In this document: positions 1 through 10,880 of the stretch, in pieces
Position numbering within the stretch: the first letter of the stretch is position 1
Layout: every line of letters begins with the position of its first letter
Origin: an uncultured Bacteroidales bacterium
Lineage (GTDB): Bacteria > Bacteroidota > Bacteroidia > Bacteroidales > JAUNSR01
Direction: 5' to 3'
NCBI GenBank assembly: GCA_947074105.1
Contig: CAMTON010000003.1
Coordinates: 21,442 to 85,441, forward strand
DNA: 64,000 nt
Notes under the pieces: generated by a model
Database searches by the model: none
The model's input: the letters and a program-made list of their open reading frames with translations, nothing else
Told to the model about the DNA's origin: nothing
Program-made: the position numbers and the translations under genes

Positions 1-64
1 CATTTTCAGGGTTGGCATTAACGTTCTCAGAATTAATATCCTGATTTTCAAGAATTCCAGTCAT
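1..64 (-). CDS. Partial CDS running off the left edge (N-terminus MTGILENQDINSENVNANPEN...), probably next gene of the CRISPR-associated locus
   Basis: Reverse complement from ATG at 64..62 is open to the window edge; lies directly downstream of cas6 on the same strand. Confidence 0.45.
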   Translation of the reverse strand, partial: MTGILENQDINSENVNANPEN

Positions 65-159
65 AACAACAAGTTTTTAAGCTGTTTATTAAATAAAAAC
101 ATCAATGATATAAATATATCATTGATTTTTTTTACAATAATAAGAAAAAATTTCAATAA

Positions 160-936
160 TCAGGCATCTAATAGCTCAATACATCCAAATCCTAGTCCGA
201 TTTTATCTCCGACACCTGTAGAATACATTAATTTGTGTAAAATAGGATGCATACTAATTCTGAACTTATACATATATCCTATAACTTTCGATTCATTTTG
301 CGTAAATCTTTTTATATAAATACCTCGTCTTTTCGGAGGAGACAATAAGGTAAAGTTATAATTAGGATCATATGGAAATTCCTCCCCATAAATCATCTGA
401 TATTTATCAAGAAGGTGATTTATCAGATAATCGGAATAATAATTATCTTCCGGACTCAGATAACCTATACTTTTATTTCTTCGAATAACAGTAACAACAA
501 TTGGCGATAGAGATAGATATTCCATCGTCGGATAGAAATTATCGACTCCGTACTCCGTAATGGATTCAATTTCAAATTCAACTTTGCTTACGCTGTCCCC
601 GATTACTATAATCTGGTTCAGAAGAACACTATTAATAAAATTCATGGTCCCTTTTTCAGGAAGAAACGAAATCCAGAATTGTATCTTTTTTGTTAATATC
701 TCAAGTCTGTCATCAGTCACCTTTATCTTTGGTATATAGAAATTGGATACAGAAAACAGCTTGTATTTCTGAATAATAGTCTCATTGTAACCATTATTAT
801 AAAGCCAATTAACGAATTTATTATAATTACATGTCAACTTCTTATATATACATGAGACTAACTCATATTGGTAACTTACGGGTAATATATTACCTGCTGT
901 TTCCGGTCTAACATTTAATACAATCTTACACCTCAT
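160..936 (-). CDS. cas6: CRISPR-associated endoribonuclease Cas6
   Basis: N-terminal LPVSYQYELVSCIYKKL and C-terminal glycine-rich loop GVGDKIGLGFGCIEL, typical of Cas6 RAMP proteins. Confidence 0.88.
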   Translation of the reverse strand: MRCKIVLNVRPETAGNILPVSYQYELVSCIYKKLTCNYNKFVNWLYNNGYNETIIQKYKLFSVSNFYIPKIKVTDDRLEILTKKIQFWISFLPEKGTMNFINSVLLNQIIVIGDSVSKVEFEIESITEYGVDNFYPTMEYLSLSPIVVTVIRRNKSIGYLSPEDNYYSDYLINHLLDKYQMIYGEEFPYDPNYNFTLLSPPKRRGIYIKRFTQNESKVIGYMYKFRISMHPILHKLMYSTGVGDKIGLGFGCIELLDA

Positions 937-1111
937 AAATCATAAATTTTATTATAAGTATACAATAATATATTGACATAATAATTCAGGTATACAGTTT
1001 GTTAATTATTGATAATTTAGTAAAAATATAAGCAAATGTAATTAATATTATCAATAATTCAAATATTTGACACAATCAGTTTCATTTTTACACCAATTTA
1101 TTAAAAAAAGA

Positions 1112-1152
1112 AAAACGAGATAGTATTTTAACTTTATACTATCTCGCTTTTT
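1112..1152 (-). terminator. Intrinsic terminator downstream of kdsA
   Basis: Inverted repeat AAAACGAGATAGTAT...ATACTATCTCGCTTTTT. Confidence 0.7.
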
Positions 1153-1174
1153 AATTACAACTTTGCAGTTCTTT

Positions 1175-1984
1175 TTAATACATATTAACAGCCTCTCTCA
1201 CTCTTACAAGTTTCTCTAAAAGAGGTTCAAGAAGATCAAGTTTTAGCATATTTGCACCATCGGATTTCGCTTTGCTCGGATCCTGATGTGTTTCAATGAA
1301 AAGCCCGTCTACACCAGTTGCTATTCCTGCTTTTGCCATAGTTTCAATAAGTTGCGGCATTCCACCTGTCACGCCACTTGTTTGGTTCGGCTGTTGAAGG
1401 GAATGTGTTACATCAAGTATAACAGGATGTCCGAAACTTTTCATTACAGGTATTCCTCTAAAATCAACAAGGAGGTCCTGGTACCCAAATGTAACACCTC
1501 TTTCAGTCAACATCACATTAGGATTATTGTTTTCTGTTATTTTTTCTGCGACAAACTTCATAGCATCAGGGGAAAGAAACTGACCTTTCTTTATATTCAC
1601 GATTTTCCCGGTCTTTGCTGCTGCTGTAAGAATATCTGTCTGACGGCATAAAAAAGCAGGTATCTGAAGGACATCTACATATTCTGCAGCCATAGCAGCC
1701 TCATCTGCGGTATGGATATCAGTAACAGTAGGTATAGAATAGGTTTCTCCTATCTTTTTTAGTATTTCTAAAGCTTTTATATCTCCTATTCCCTGAAAAG
1801 AATCAAGCCTGGAACGATTGGCTTTTCGGTACGATCCTTTAAATACATAAGGTATTGACAACTTTCTTGTAATCCCTACTATACGTTCCGCTATATCAAA
1901 AGCCATCTCCTCACCCTCGATCACACATGGACCTGCAAGTAAAAAGAAGTTATTCTTATCGTTTTTGAAATAATTTAAATCCAT
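1175..1984 (-). CDS. kdsA: 3-deoxy-8-phosphooctulonate synthase
   Basis: LAGPCVIEGEEMAF, FKGSYRKANRSRLDSFQG, VLQIPAFLCRQTDIL, LTERGVTFGYQDLLVDFR motifs. Confidence 0.95.
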   Translation of the reverse strand: MDLNYFKNDKNNFFLLAGPCVIEGEEMAFDIAERIVGITRKLSIPYVFKGSYRKANRSRLDSFQGIGDIKALEILKKIGETYSIPTVTDIHTADEAAMAAEYVDVLQIPAFLCRQTDILTAAAKTGKIVNIKKGQFLSPDAMKFVAEKITENNNPNVMLTERGVTFGYQDLLVDFRGIPVMKSFGHPVILDVTHSLQQPNQTSGVTGGMPQLIETMAKAGIATGVDGLFIETHQDPSKAKSDGANMLKLDLLEPLLEKLVRVREAVNMY

Positions 1985-2000
1985 TGTATATATTATAATA

Positions 2001-2699
2001 TTAGTTTAATACATGAATCGTATGGCACGCAGCAAGAGCAGCCGTTTCGGTTCTTAATCTGCTTTTTCCAAGAGACACAGGCACAAAACCGTTCTTTAGG
2101 GCAAGCTCAACCTCTTCTTCACTAAAATCTCCTTCAGGACCAATAAGAACCAATACATCTTTCCCTTTTTCATATAGATCCTTCAGCTCTTGTCTCTCCT
2201 GGTCCTTATAACAATGGGCAATAAATTTCTGACCATCAAACGGAGTTGCCACGAAATCCCTGAAATTAATCATATTCGTGAACTCCGGAATTCTTGCCTT
2301 CAATGACTGTTTAGATGCAGAAATAAGAATCTTATTTATTCTTTCACCTTTCACATCTTTTCGTTCTGAAAATCTGCACTTCAACATCGTAATAGAAGAA
2401 ACACCTATTTCAGTAGCTTTCTCCGCAAACCATTCTATTCTGTCTATGTTTTTTGTAGGAGCTACAGCTATATTAATTTCACAAGGCAAGGCACTCTTTT
2501 CTTCGTAGCTGGAATCAACATCAAAAGCACATCTTTTATGATGTGCTCTTGTTATAGTAGCATGATAGAAATTTCCTTTTCCGTCAATAAGAACTATTTT
2601 ATCTCCTTCCGTAAGTCTTAAAACCTTAACGGCATGGTTCGACTCATCTTCCGGCAGTTCACTTTTTAACTTTATATCCGGTGTATAAAATATATGCAT
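2001..2699 (-). CDS. rsmE: 16S rRNA (uracil-1498-N3)-methyltransferase
   Basis: LIGPEGDFSEEEVELA and LGKSRLRTETAALAA SPOUT motifs; about 230 aa. Confidence 0.93.
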   Translation of the reverse strand: MHIFYTPDIKLKSELPEDESNHAVKVLRLTEGDKIVLIDGKGNFYHATITRAHHKRCAFDVDSSYEEKSALPCEINIAVAPTKNIDRIEWFAEKATEIGVSSITMLKCRFSERKDVKGERINKILISASKQSLKARIPEFTNMINFRDFVATPFDGQKFIAHCYKDQERQELKDLYEKGKDVLVLIGPEGDFSEEEVELALKNGFVPVSLGKSRLRTETAALAACHTIHVLN

Positions 2700-2705
2700 A
2701 ATCCT

Positions 2706-4190
2706 TTATCCTAAAATCATTCCTACTATTGTCGCTGACATACATGATGCTAGTGTACCGCAGATCAGGGCATAAAAACCAAGTTCTGTCAACGTCTTTC
2801 TCTGATTCGGAGCCAGAATGCTTATTCCTCCGATTTGGATACCGATGGAACTTACATTGGCAAATCCACACAAAACGAATGTCGCCATAATCACTGACTT
2901 TTCATAAATCAGTTTCCCGCCTTCTTTAAGAGTAGCAAGATCATTATATGCCACAAACTCATTAATCATCACTTTTGTCCCCAAAAGACCTCCGACATTC
3001 ACCATATCCGCTGTTGGAACCCCCATAAGCCATGCTATCGGGGTAAATATCATTCCTATTATAAACTGGAAATTGAAAACTGTAAATCTTCCGTCAGACA
3101 CAGATGTTAACCAGTTATTGAGACCTGTAAAACGTCCTATTAATCCACCAAGTAAATAATCGACCATAGCCATCATTGCAATAAAAGTAAGAAGCATAGC
3201 CCCGACGTTTACTGCAACTCTCATACCTTCCACAGTACCATTGGATATCGCGTCAAGAACGTTAGATCCAACCTGTGATTTATCAACTTTTATATCAGTA
3301 TCAACATCCTCTGTCTGAGGATATATTATTTTTGAAATTACTATTACTCCCGGAGCCGCCATAACGGAAGCTGAAAGAAGATATTTGGCAAATGTAAGCC
3401 TGCTTTCCGGATCAGCACCTCCCAGAAGACCGATATATGCTGTAAGTACGGCCCCTGCAATTGTTGCCATTCCGGCACTCATCACAAGAAATATCTCCGA
3501 CTTATTCATACTTGAAAGATATCTTTTAGCCAAAAGCGGTGCTTCTGTCTGTCCTAGGAATATATTACCGGCAACGGTAAGACCTTCCGCTCCTGAAAGC
3601 TTGAAAACTTTTTTCAATAACCATGCAATGCCGACAACGACTACCTGAATTACATTCAGATAATACAGCAAACTGGTAAGTGCCGAGAAAAACACAATAG
3701 TCGGCAATACCTGAAACACGAATATATAACCGATCGTCTGAGTGTTAAGCAACGGCCCGAAAAGAAAATCGGCTCCGCTTCCGGAGAAATCCATAACCTT
3801 CACAAAACATCGGGCAAGAATCTCGAAAAACGATTTAATAAACGGAATATAAAGAATGCCAACCGCTATCGCTATTTGTATACCTACTCCGATAGCCACT
3901 ACGCCCCATTTTATCGAACGCTTCTTCTTACTAAAAAGAAATGCTATCAGCAAAAGACTTACCATACCTATAACTCCGCGTAATATCGAATTAAACGAAA
4001 TACCGGCAGGAGTCTGAGGTGCTATTATCTCTACTTCCGACGGTATGCCTTCATTATAATCATTTACTCCCGCACCCAAAGGAATAGTATCAACAATATT
4101 GGATGCAGTCTCCGGATCCTGAGAGAAAGCAAACTGTGATGCTAATAAAATTGGTATTAGAACTATTAAAATCTTATAGACCTTTATCAT
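2706..4190 (-). CDS. NupC/CNT-family Na+-nucleoside transporter with N-terminal signal-like extension (start trimmed from ORF track to MIKVYKIL)
   Basis: GQTEAPLL, MATIAGAVLTAYIGLLGG, GVPTADMVNVGGLLGTKVMINEFVAY motifs. The track start at 4382 lies inside the neighbouring DUF151 gene, so the later Met is preferred. Confidence 0.9.
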   Translation of the reverse strand: MIKVYKILIVLIPILLASQFAFSQDPETASNIVDTIPLGAGVNDYNEGIPSEVEIIAPQTPAGISFNSILRGVIGMVSLLLIAFLFSKKKRSIKWGVVAIGVGIQIAIAVGILYIPFIKSFFEILARCFVKVMDFSGSGADFLFGPLLNTQTIGYIFVFQVLPTIVFFSALTSLLYYLNVIQVVVVGIAWLLKKVFKLSGAEGLTVAGNIFLGQTEAPLLAKRYLSSMNKSEIFLVMSAGMATIAGAVLTAYIGLLGGADPESRLTFAKYLLSASVMAAPGVIVISKIIYPQTEDVDTDIKVDKSQVGSNVLDAISNGTVEGMRVAVNVGAMLLTFIAMMAMVDYLLGGLIGRFTGLNNWLTSVSDGRFTVFNFQFIIGMIFTPIAWLMGVPTADMVNVGGLLGTKVMINEFVAYNDLATLKEGGKLIYEKSVIMATFVLCGFANVSSIGIQIGGISILAPNQRKTLTELGFYALICGTLASCMSATIVGMILG

Positions 4191-4200
4191 ATATATATAT

Positions 4201-4791
4201 TTATAAATTATCCTTATTCTTATCGACAATCTTTTGTATTTCGTCCCGGATATGAGATGCTTCTTCATATTTTTCACGTGAAATAGCATCTTTGAGACGT
4301 TTATTAAGATCATCAATTTTATTCTGTTTATTATCCAGGTCATCAATTTCGACAGTGACACTCTGATCATTTTTTTCATCAAAGATAACTCCCGCCTTAT
4401 TTATAACTTCCTGTGTAGTAAAAATATCAGCTCCCAGACGCAGTGCTACCGCTACCGCATCGGAAGTCCTGGAATCTATCTTATGGCTTTCATCACCCTT
4501 AGATTCCAACAATAATTCAGAACTGAATACTCCGTCTTCAAATTTATATATATATACACTCTTTAATTTAATATCAAACGCTCCTAATATAGAGACCAAA
4601 AGATCGTGAGTCAGAGGTCGCGGTGGCTTCATGTGTTCAAGCTCCACGGCTATAGACTGAGCTTCAGCAGAACCTATTATTATCGGAATTCTTCTTTCAC
4701 CGGATTCTTCCGACAAGACTAAAGCGTAAGCACCCGACTGTATCTGGCTGTAGGTTATCCCCAACACATTTAATTTTATTAAATTTTCCAC
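4201..4791 (-). CDS. Bifunctional nuclease domain (DUF151) protein with C-terminal UvrB/UvrC motif
   Basis: RRIPIIIGSAEAQSIAVELE, SRTSDAVAVALRLGADIF; UVR motif DLNKRLKDAISREKYEEASHIRDEI. Confidence 0.9.
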   Translation of the reverse strand: MENLIKLNVLGITYSQIQSGAYALVLSEESGERRIPIIIGSAEAQSIAVELEHMKPPRPLTHDLLVSILGAFDIKLKSVYIYKFEDGVFSSELLLESKGDESHKIDSRTSDAVAVALRLGADIFTTQEVINKAGVIFDEKNDQSVTVEIDDLDNKQNKIDDLNKRLKDAISREKYEEASHIRDEIQKIVDKNKDNL

Positions 4792-5080
4792 CTTGTTAAA
4801 TTTAATGTTAACTAATTAGCATTTAATGACTTTTTCTATTCTCTAAATACATAACATATGGAATAAAGTAATGTTCTATATAAAAATAAAAATATAGAAT
4901 CAGATAATTCCTGAGAATTTACTGTTCTCTGATTTATTTTGATTTCATTTTTCGGAATAACCGGACGTAAATTACGAATCAAATATATATGTTTTGGATT
5001 AATCTTTTTTTAAACTTTGGTTTAAATAAAACTAAATATAGATTTTACACTCTCTTAAAATTTCTGTTTTGGTCAATAAA

Positions 5081-5117
5081 ATACGGCCTGAAGACTAAAA
5101 AAATCTTCAGGCCGTAT
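5081..5117 (-). terminator. Terminator downstream of glgP
   Basis: 14-bp perfect stem ATACGGCCTGAAGA / TCTTCAGGCCGTAT with A-rich loop. Confidence 0.65.
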
Positions 5118-5142
5118 AAAAATCTTAATCATTCTAATTATA

Positions 5143-7716
5143 TCAGAACCATCTAACGTATGCAAAATCCTGTCTGTGAGGCAATTCACTATTTTTAGGA
5201 TACATTCTGAAAGAATACTTAAAAATACCTGCGTTTTTCAGAATATAATCCGTTTCAAAATATGTTTTTGAACCCTCTGACTTGATATTTTTCATGTCGA
5301 CAACCTTATAGATATCAGTATGTCCGTCCTGATGATTCGTAATCACAAGCTCAACACCTATGCAGTCAGGCAAACCTTTTCTGTCGATTACAACCTTGAT
5401 CTTGTATACTTCATCAACGATAGGATTTTTCTGAAGTCCTTCCGGAATATCAATTGAAACTACTTCGATATCATCCCATTTTGAAGCAACAAGTTCTTTC
5501 CATGCTGCGATTTCCTTAGCTTTCTCAAAATCATTTTTTACAAGATCCTTAGCTCTGCCGTTTTCTTTATTATAGAAACGGTCATAATAATCATTAAGCA
5601 TTCGTCTCATTGTAAATCTCGGAGCAATTTTGACAAGGGAATTTTTGATATACTGAATCCACTCCGGTGAATATCCTTTACTGTTTTTAGCAAAGAACAA
5701 AGGAATTATTTCATTTTCGAAAGTGGAATATATTGTTTCAGCATCAAGCTGATCCTGATGTCCCTGATCCTGATATGTTCGTTTGTCAGTCAGAGCCCAT
5801 CCTGCTCCTTCCACATAACCTTCATACCACCATCCGTCTAATACCGAGAAGTTAAGCGTACCGTTCATCTGTGCTTTTTCACCTGACGTACCTGATGCTT
5901 CAAGCGGTCTTGTTGGTGTGTTCATCCAGATATCAACACCTGAAATAAGCCTTTTGGCAACCTGCATATCATAATTCTCAATGAAAATTATCTTTCCAAG
6001 GAATTCAGGACGTCTCGAAACTTCCACAATTCTTCTGATCAGCTCCTGTCCTCCACCGTCGGCAGGATGAGCCTTACCGGCAAAGATAAACTGAACAGGC
6101 TGAGAAGGATTATTCACAATTTTAGCCAAACGCTCAAGATCCGTAAACAACAGATGCGCTCTTTTATATGTTGCAAAACGTCTTGCAAATCCTATAAGAA
6201 GTGCGTTCGGATTAACTTTATCAAGTGTCTGAAGAATTTTAGCAGGATTTTCCTGCTTCTGACTCATCTTATCTTTTATTTCACTTCGTATATAATTTAC
6301 AAGCTTATTTTTAAGATTCTGACGGATATTCCAGATTTCCTGATCCGACACATCATATATCGCACTCCACATCTGTTCGCTGTCCTGCTTTTTGATATAA
6401 TCAGGTCCGAATATCTTCCGGTATTCATTTTTCCATTCCGAAGCTGCCCAGGAAGGAAGATGCACTCCGTTTGTCACATATCCTACATGAAGCTCTTCTG
6501 CTGCGTAACCTTTCCAAATTGGTTGGAACATATTCTGTGAGACTTTTCCGTGAAGCCAGCTCACTCCGTTAACTTCCTGACATGTATTACATGCAAATAC
6601 ACTCATCGAGAATTTTTCCGGAGTATCAGGATTTTCGCGACCCAGGTTCATCAGATCCTGCCATGTTATACCCAGTTTCTGAGCATACTGGCCCATATAT
6701 TTTCCAAACAATCCCTCATCAAAACTGTCATGACCTGCCGGAACCGGAGTATGCACAGTATAAAGAGATGTTGATCTTACAACTTCAAGAGCCTGATCAA
6801 ATGTCAGACCTTCATTATTTATATAATTTGATAATCTCTGAGCATTTATCAGTGCTGCATGTCCTTCATTACAGTGATAAATATCTTTTTTGATACCTAA
6901 TTTGTCTAAAAGTAAAATTCCGCCTATACCTAATAAATATTCCTGTTTCATTCTGTTTTCCCAGTCACCGCCATAAAGCTGGAATGTGATTGAGCGATCA
7001 TACTCACTGTTAAGATCCAGATCCGTATCCATAAGATACAATGGTATTCTACCTACGTTTACTCTCCATACATTAGAATAAACTATTCTGTCATGGAAAG
7101 GGATCTCAAGAACCACCGGTCTTCCGTTTTCATCAAGAACCGGATCCAGAGGAAGATGATTGAAGTTCTGAGCTTCATAATTAGCTTCCTGTTTTCCGTC
7201 AATCGACAGAGTCTGAGTAAAATATCCGTATCTGTACAGAAATCCTACGGCGCTCATTCTTACATTACTGTCACTGGCTTCTTTCAGGTAGTCGCCGGCA
7301 AGAACACCAAGACCTCCAGAATAGATCTTCAGGCAGTTAGCCAATCCGTATTCCATTGAAAAATAAGCTACTGAAGGACGTTTCTCATCAGGAGCCTCAT
7401 TCATATATTTTTTAAAATCTTCACATACAGTCTTAATTCTTATCATCAGATCCGAATCCTTTGTTATCTCTTCAAGACGTTCGTAACTGATCATTTCAAG
7501 AAGCAATACAGGGTTTCCTCCGCATTTTTTCCATAATGCCGAATCTATATCATAAAACAGTTCAGTTGCTTCCGAATTCCATACCCACCAAAGATTTTTA
7601 GCTAATATTTCCAATCCAGAAAGCTCGGATGGCAGTTTTGACTTAACGGTTATATCTCGCCAAAACGGCGCGTTGGTCTTACTTATTTGTACTTTCATAT
7701 TAAATTCATTTTTCAC
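5143..7716 (-). CDS. glgP: Alpha-glucan (glycogen/maltodextrin) phosphorylase
   Basis: [69 protein letters not shown]. Confidence 0.93.
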   Translation of the reverse strand: MKNEFNMKVQISKTNAPFWRDITVKSKLPSELSGLEILAKNLWWVWNSEATELFYDIDSALWKKCGGNPVLLLEMISYERLEEITKDSDLMIRIKTVCEDFKKYMNEAPDEKRPSVAYFSMEYGLANCLKIYSGGLGVLAGDYLKEASDSNVRMSAVGFLYRYGYFTQTLSIDGKQEANYEAQNFNHLPLDPVLDENGRPVVLEIPFHDRIVYSNVWRVNVGRIPLYLMDTDLDLNSEYDRSITFQLYGGDWENRMKQEYLLGIGGILLLDKLGIKKDIYHCNEGHAALINAQRLSNYINNEGLTFDQALEVVRSTSLYTVHTPVPAGHDSFDEGLFGKYMGQYAQKLGITWQDLMNLGRENPDTPEKFSMSVFACNTCQEVNGVSWLHGKVSQNMFQPIWKGYAAEELHVGYVTNGVHLPSWAASEWKNEYRKIFGPDYIKKQDSEQMWSAIYDVSDQEIWNIRQNLKNKLVNYIRSEIKDKMSQKQENPAKILQTLDKVNPNALLIGFARRFATYKRAHLLFTDLERLAKIVNNPSQPVQFIFAGKAHPADGGGQELIRRIVEVSRRPEFLGKIIFIENYDMQVAKRLISGVDIWMNTPTRPLEASGTSGEKAQMNGTLNFSVLDGWWYEGYVEGAGWALTDKRTYQDQGHQDQLDAETIYSTFENEIIPLFFAKNSKGYSPEWIQYIKNSLVKIAPRFTMRRMLNDYYDRFYNKENGRAKDLVKNDFEKAKEIAAWKELVASKWDDIEVVSIDIPEGLQKNPIVDEVYKIKVVIDRKGLPDCIGVELVITNHQDGHTDIYKVVDMKNIKSEGSKTYFETDYILKNAGIFKYSFRMYPKNSELPHRQDFAYVRWF

Positions 7717-7776
7717 ATTTTCCCAAAGTCTTTATCTATCAGGTTAGATATATAATCTTTGTATTAGTGTAATTGT

Positions 7777-9423
7777 TTATAAATTCTTTTCTTTTATTTT
7801 TTCTATCGCTAATGAGTATGCATCTTTATAATACTTTATAAAATATTTCCACCGTGCCTTATGAGCCAGTGTCTTAGCGTTACTTCTGGCAATAGCAAAT
7901 GAAGATGGATCCATAGCGACAAGCTCCATGATATTATCACTGATTATATTAACTACGTCATGATAGTTGTTGTCATTCCTGTGTACCACTTTCACTCCCG
8001 TTGATAAACCAATACCTGCATCCTCATCGAGACACCACAATCCGAAACCTGCTAGGTCTGTTGTAATTGTAGGAACTCCGAAAGCAATACTTTCAAGAGG
8101 TGTATATCCCCATGGTTCATAATAAGAAGGAAATATGGTTGCGTCCATACCTATAAGAAGGTTATAGTATGTCTCATTGAATATACCGTCGTCACCTTTA
8201 AGATAACAAGGCACATATATAATTTTCACTTTATCACCTGGCTGATTTCCGAAACCTAATGAATGTATTCTGCCAAGTATAGCATCCTCATGAGGATTAT
8301 ACAGTGTATGAGTTATTACAGGGTCAGGGAGAGCCTGCATGTTATCAGAAATAGATGTAAGCTGTCTTACAAGATCAAATCTCGGCTCCGCTACCCATCC
8401 TGGAACAAGAATATATACGATAACATCTTTTTGCGGATTCTTATATCTCAGTTCGGAGATCGAATCAAGCAACAGGTCAAGTCCTTTATTTTTATATTCA
8501 TGCCTTCCTGCCGTAGCAATAAGGACAGTGTCTTCAGAAGGTGTATAACCTATCAGTTTTGATGCTACGTTTAAAAGCTGTTTTCTTGCCTGCTCTCTTT
8601 TCTTATCAAATATAGGAGCACGGGGCACAAAGTTTTCTTCGAATCCGTTCGGAGTAACTATAGGTGTTCTTTCCAAAAGCTGAGTTGCCTCTCTTGCCGT
8701 GATATCACTTACCGTAGTAAAACATCCGGCATTATTGGCAGCAGTTTTTTCAACCGAATGTTTTGACTGCATATTAAGCTCCATGGCCATCTGATCTCCG
8801 TTGTAGAACTGAAGATAATCATACAGAGGTTTGTTATTTCCTGCAATTGACCTGCCGATAGCTGTGGCATGAGTCGTAAATACTGTTGCAACATCAGGAA
8901 GTTTCTTCTTAACATAAAGAAGACCCATACCTGTGGTCCATTCGTTGAAATTTACGAGAATCTGTTTTTTGCTATGATGATAATTATAGAAACTTTCCAC
9001 TACCAGTGCTGACGCGTATGCAAACATGCTTGCTTCATCATAATCACCATATGCGTGTAAAGAATCCACATTGAACCAGTTCCACATATTAGCATAAAGA
9101 GAATCCTTATCTGCATAGTATTTTTCAAAATCCACCAATACGACGATAGGGCTCCCTGGAATATCCCAGTGACCTATACGCATATCAATACCTTCACTCC
9201 TGGCCTTTCTTTGCCAGTCTTTAAGAAGATCTTCAGATTCTATAAAATAAGGTGATTCACTTTTCTTCCAAATGTCAGGTCCTATAAATATAAGGTTGTT
9301 ACCAAACATTTCGTGAAGAGTCTTTGCCTTTGTTGAGAGTACAGTATATATGCCTCCTACAAGATTGCACACCTCCCAACTTATTTCAAAAATATAATCA
9401 GGTACATTTTTAGTCTTTTTCAT
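7777..9423 (-). CDS. Glycogen synthase, eukaryote-like (GT3-type)
   Basis: FEISWEVCNLVGGIYTVLSTKA N-terminus, ATAGRHEYKNKGLDLLLDSI, FPSYYEPWGYTPLESIAFGVPTITTDLAGFG. Confidence 0.88.
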   Translation of the reverse strand: MKKTKNVPDYIFEISWEVCNLVGGIYTVLSTKAKTLHEMFGNNLIFIGPDIWKKSESPYFIESEDLLKDWQRKARSEGIDMRIGHWDIPGSPIVVLVDFEKYYADKDSLYANMWNWFNVDSLHAYGDYDEASMFAYASALVVESFYNYHHSKKQILVNFNEWTTGMGLLYVKKKLPDVATVFTTHATAIGRSIAGNNKPLYDYLQFYNGDQMAMELNMQSKHSVEKTAANNAGCFTTVSDITAREATQLLERTPIVTPNGFEENFVPRAPIFDKKREQARKQLLNVASKLIGYTPSEDTVLIATAGRHEYKNKGLDLLLDSISELRYKNPQKDVIVYILVPGWVAEPRFDLVRQLTSISDNMQALPDPVITHTLYNPHEDAILGRIHSLGFGNQPGDKVKIIYVPCYLKGDDGIFNETYYNLLIGMDATIFPSYYEPWGYTPLESIAFGVPTITTDLAGFGLWCLDEDAGIGLSTGVKVVHRNDNNYHDVVNIISDNIMELVAMDPSSFAIARSNAKTLAHKARWKYFIKYYKDAYSLAIEKIKEKNL

Positions 9424-9689
9424 CGTCTTTGATGATTTATAATTAAACCTTAAATATAAAATCTTTACAACCTCGGTTTATTATATTATTATTTGAATAA
9501 TATTTATGTTTCAAATATAATATAATTAATTTTATTCAAAAATAATATAATAACAAACTATCATAAGGTATGTTGCTGTATTTTACATAATATTTATAAA
9601 TTTAATAAAACCGAACTGTCGGTTTTAACTGATATACATTATATAAAATACTGCAATTCAAATAATCTTTTTATTGCAATAACAGTTTT

Positions 9690-9911
9690 TTAGCTTTTAT
9701 TCCTTTTATTCTCAATCTCTTTTAATTTATCATCATATTCCTGCTGAGTAATATCACCTGTATCTAATCTTTGCTTCAGAATCTTTATGGCCATTCTCTC
9801 ATTGTCATCCCATGCCTCCCTGTCAATTTTATTAGCAGGACTATGTTTTTTAAAGTATATAAGGATCAATATTACAATTATCCCTAAAACCACGAACAAT
9901 AATATTCCCAT
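9690..9911 (-). CDS. Small membrane protein with C-terminal SHOCT-like domain
   Basis: Single N-terminal TM, then MAIKILKQRLDTGDITQQEYDDKLKEI. Confidence 0.7.
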   Translation of the reverse strand: MGILLFVVLGIIVILILIYFKKHSPANKIDREAWDDNERMAIKILKQRLDTGDITQQEYDDKLKEIENKRNKS

Positions 9912-10197
9912 AATAATAGAAATTATATATTAATAATTCTTTTTATCCGCATTCATTATTCAAACAATATCATTTAATCTTGGTTCACAAGACAAGCTAC
10001 CTCTTTTATATAAAATTCAGAATAACTGTATTTTCCACCACCTAATTCCATAAAATTCAAACTGAATAAAATCAAAAATCTATGTTTTTGAAGATTTACA
10101 TTACCGATATATGATTTTTTCCCATATATCAGTTTTATTTCAGACAATTCAGTTCTTAAATAATAAAAAGAACTGATATCGGTTTAATGTTAATTTA

Positions 10198-10205
10198 TAT
10201 CTTTG
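10198..10205 (+). promoter_or_regulatory. Putative Bacteroidetes -7 promoter element TATCTTTG
   Basis: Matches TAnnTTTG; 30 nt upstream of the revised acyltransferase start at 10235. Confidence 0.4.
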
Positions 10206-10234
10206 AAAAAGATTCACATATTTATAATATAATT

Positions 10235-10795
10235 ATGAAAATAAGCCAGGCTTTAAGTAAATTCATTTTAAAAATTGCAGGATGGAAAGTCTTTGTTTCT
10301 GTTCCGCATATTGAAAAATCTGTAATTTGCGTTGCTCCACACACCAGTAACTGGGATTTTATTCTGGGAAAACTATGCTATTCCTCTGTAGGGATGACCG
10401 CCAACTTCATGATAAAAAAAGAATGGTTCAGATTTCCTTTTAATCTTATTTTCGGCCCTATGGGTGGAATTCCTGTTGAAAGAAGCAGAAACAATAATCT
10501 AATAGATCAGATTGTGGGCAGATTCAACACTATGAAGACTTTTAATATAGCCATTACACCGGAAGGGACAAGAAAAAGAAATGATAAATGGAAAAAAGGT
10601 TTCTATTACATAGCTCTTAAAGCCAATGTTCCGATACAGCTTGCATATATGGATTATAAAGATAAAGTCTTAAGCATTGAAAAAATCTTTATCCCTACAG
10701 GTAACGAAAAAGAGGATTTTAAAGTGATTAATGATTATTATAAAAACGTGAACGCAAAACATCCTGATCGTTTCGCTCTGAATAATATCGATTAA
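10235..10795 (+). CDS. 1-acyl-sn-glycerol-3-phosphate acyltransferase (PlsC-like); start revised from 10187
   Basis: VAPHTSNWDFILGKL (H-x4-D) and ITPEGTRKRNDKWKKGFYYIA motifs. Confidence 0.88.
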   Translation: MKISQALSKFILKIAGWKVFVSVPHIEKSVICVAPHTSNWDFILGKLCYSSVGMTANFMIKKEWFRFPFNLIFGPMGGIPVERSRNNNLIDQIVGRFNTMKTFNIAITPEGTRKRNDKWKKGFYYIALKANVPIQLAYMDYKDKVLSIEKIFIPTGNEKEDFKVINDYYKNVNAKHPDRFALNNID

Positions 10796-10880
10796 TATCT
10801 TCTGTATTTTAAATTAAGATGAAGATATATTGTTTTAAAATTAATGCTTCTTAATTTAATTATCTAAAAGCTTTTCGGTG

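Noticed and set aside
122-319. 65-aa + strand ORF over the cas6 3' end
   Set aside because: Antisense to a convincing Cas6 gene and no recognisable protein features.
4191-4382. N-terminal 64 aa of the ORF-track nucleoside transporter
   Set aside because: Overlaps the DUF151 gene out of frame; signal-like MIKVYKILIVLIPILLASQFAFSQ at 4190 is a better start.
6067-6893. Several + strand ORFs inside glgP
   Set aside because: Antisense shadow ORFs of a strongly supported phosphorylase gene.
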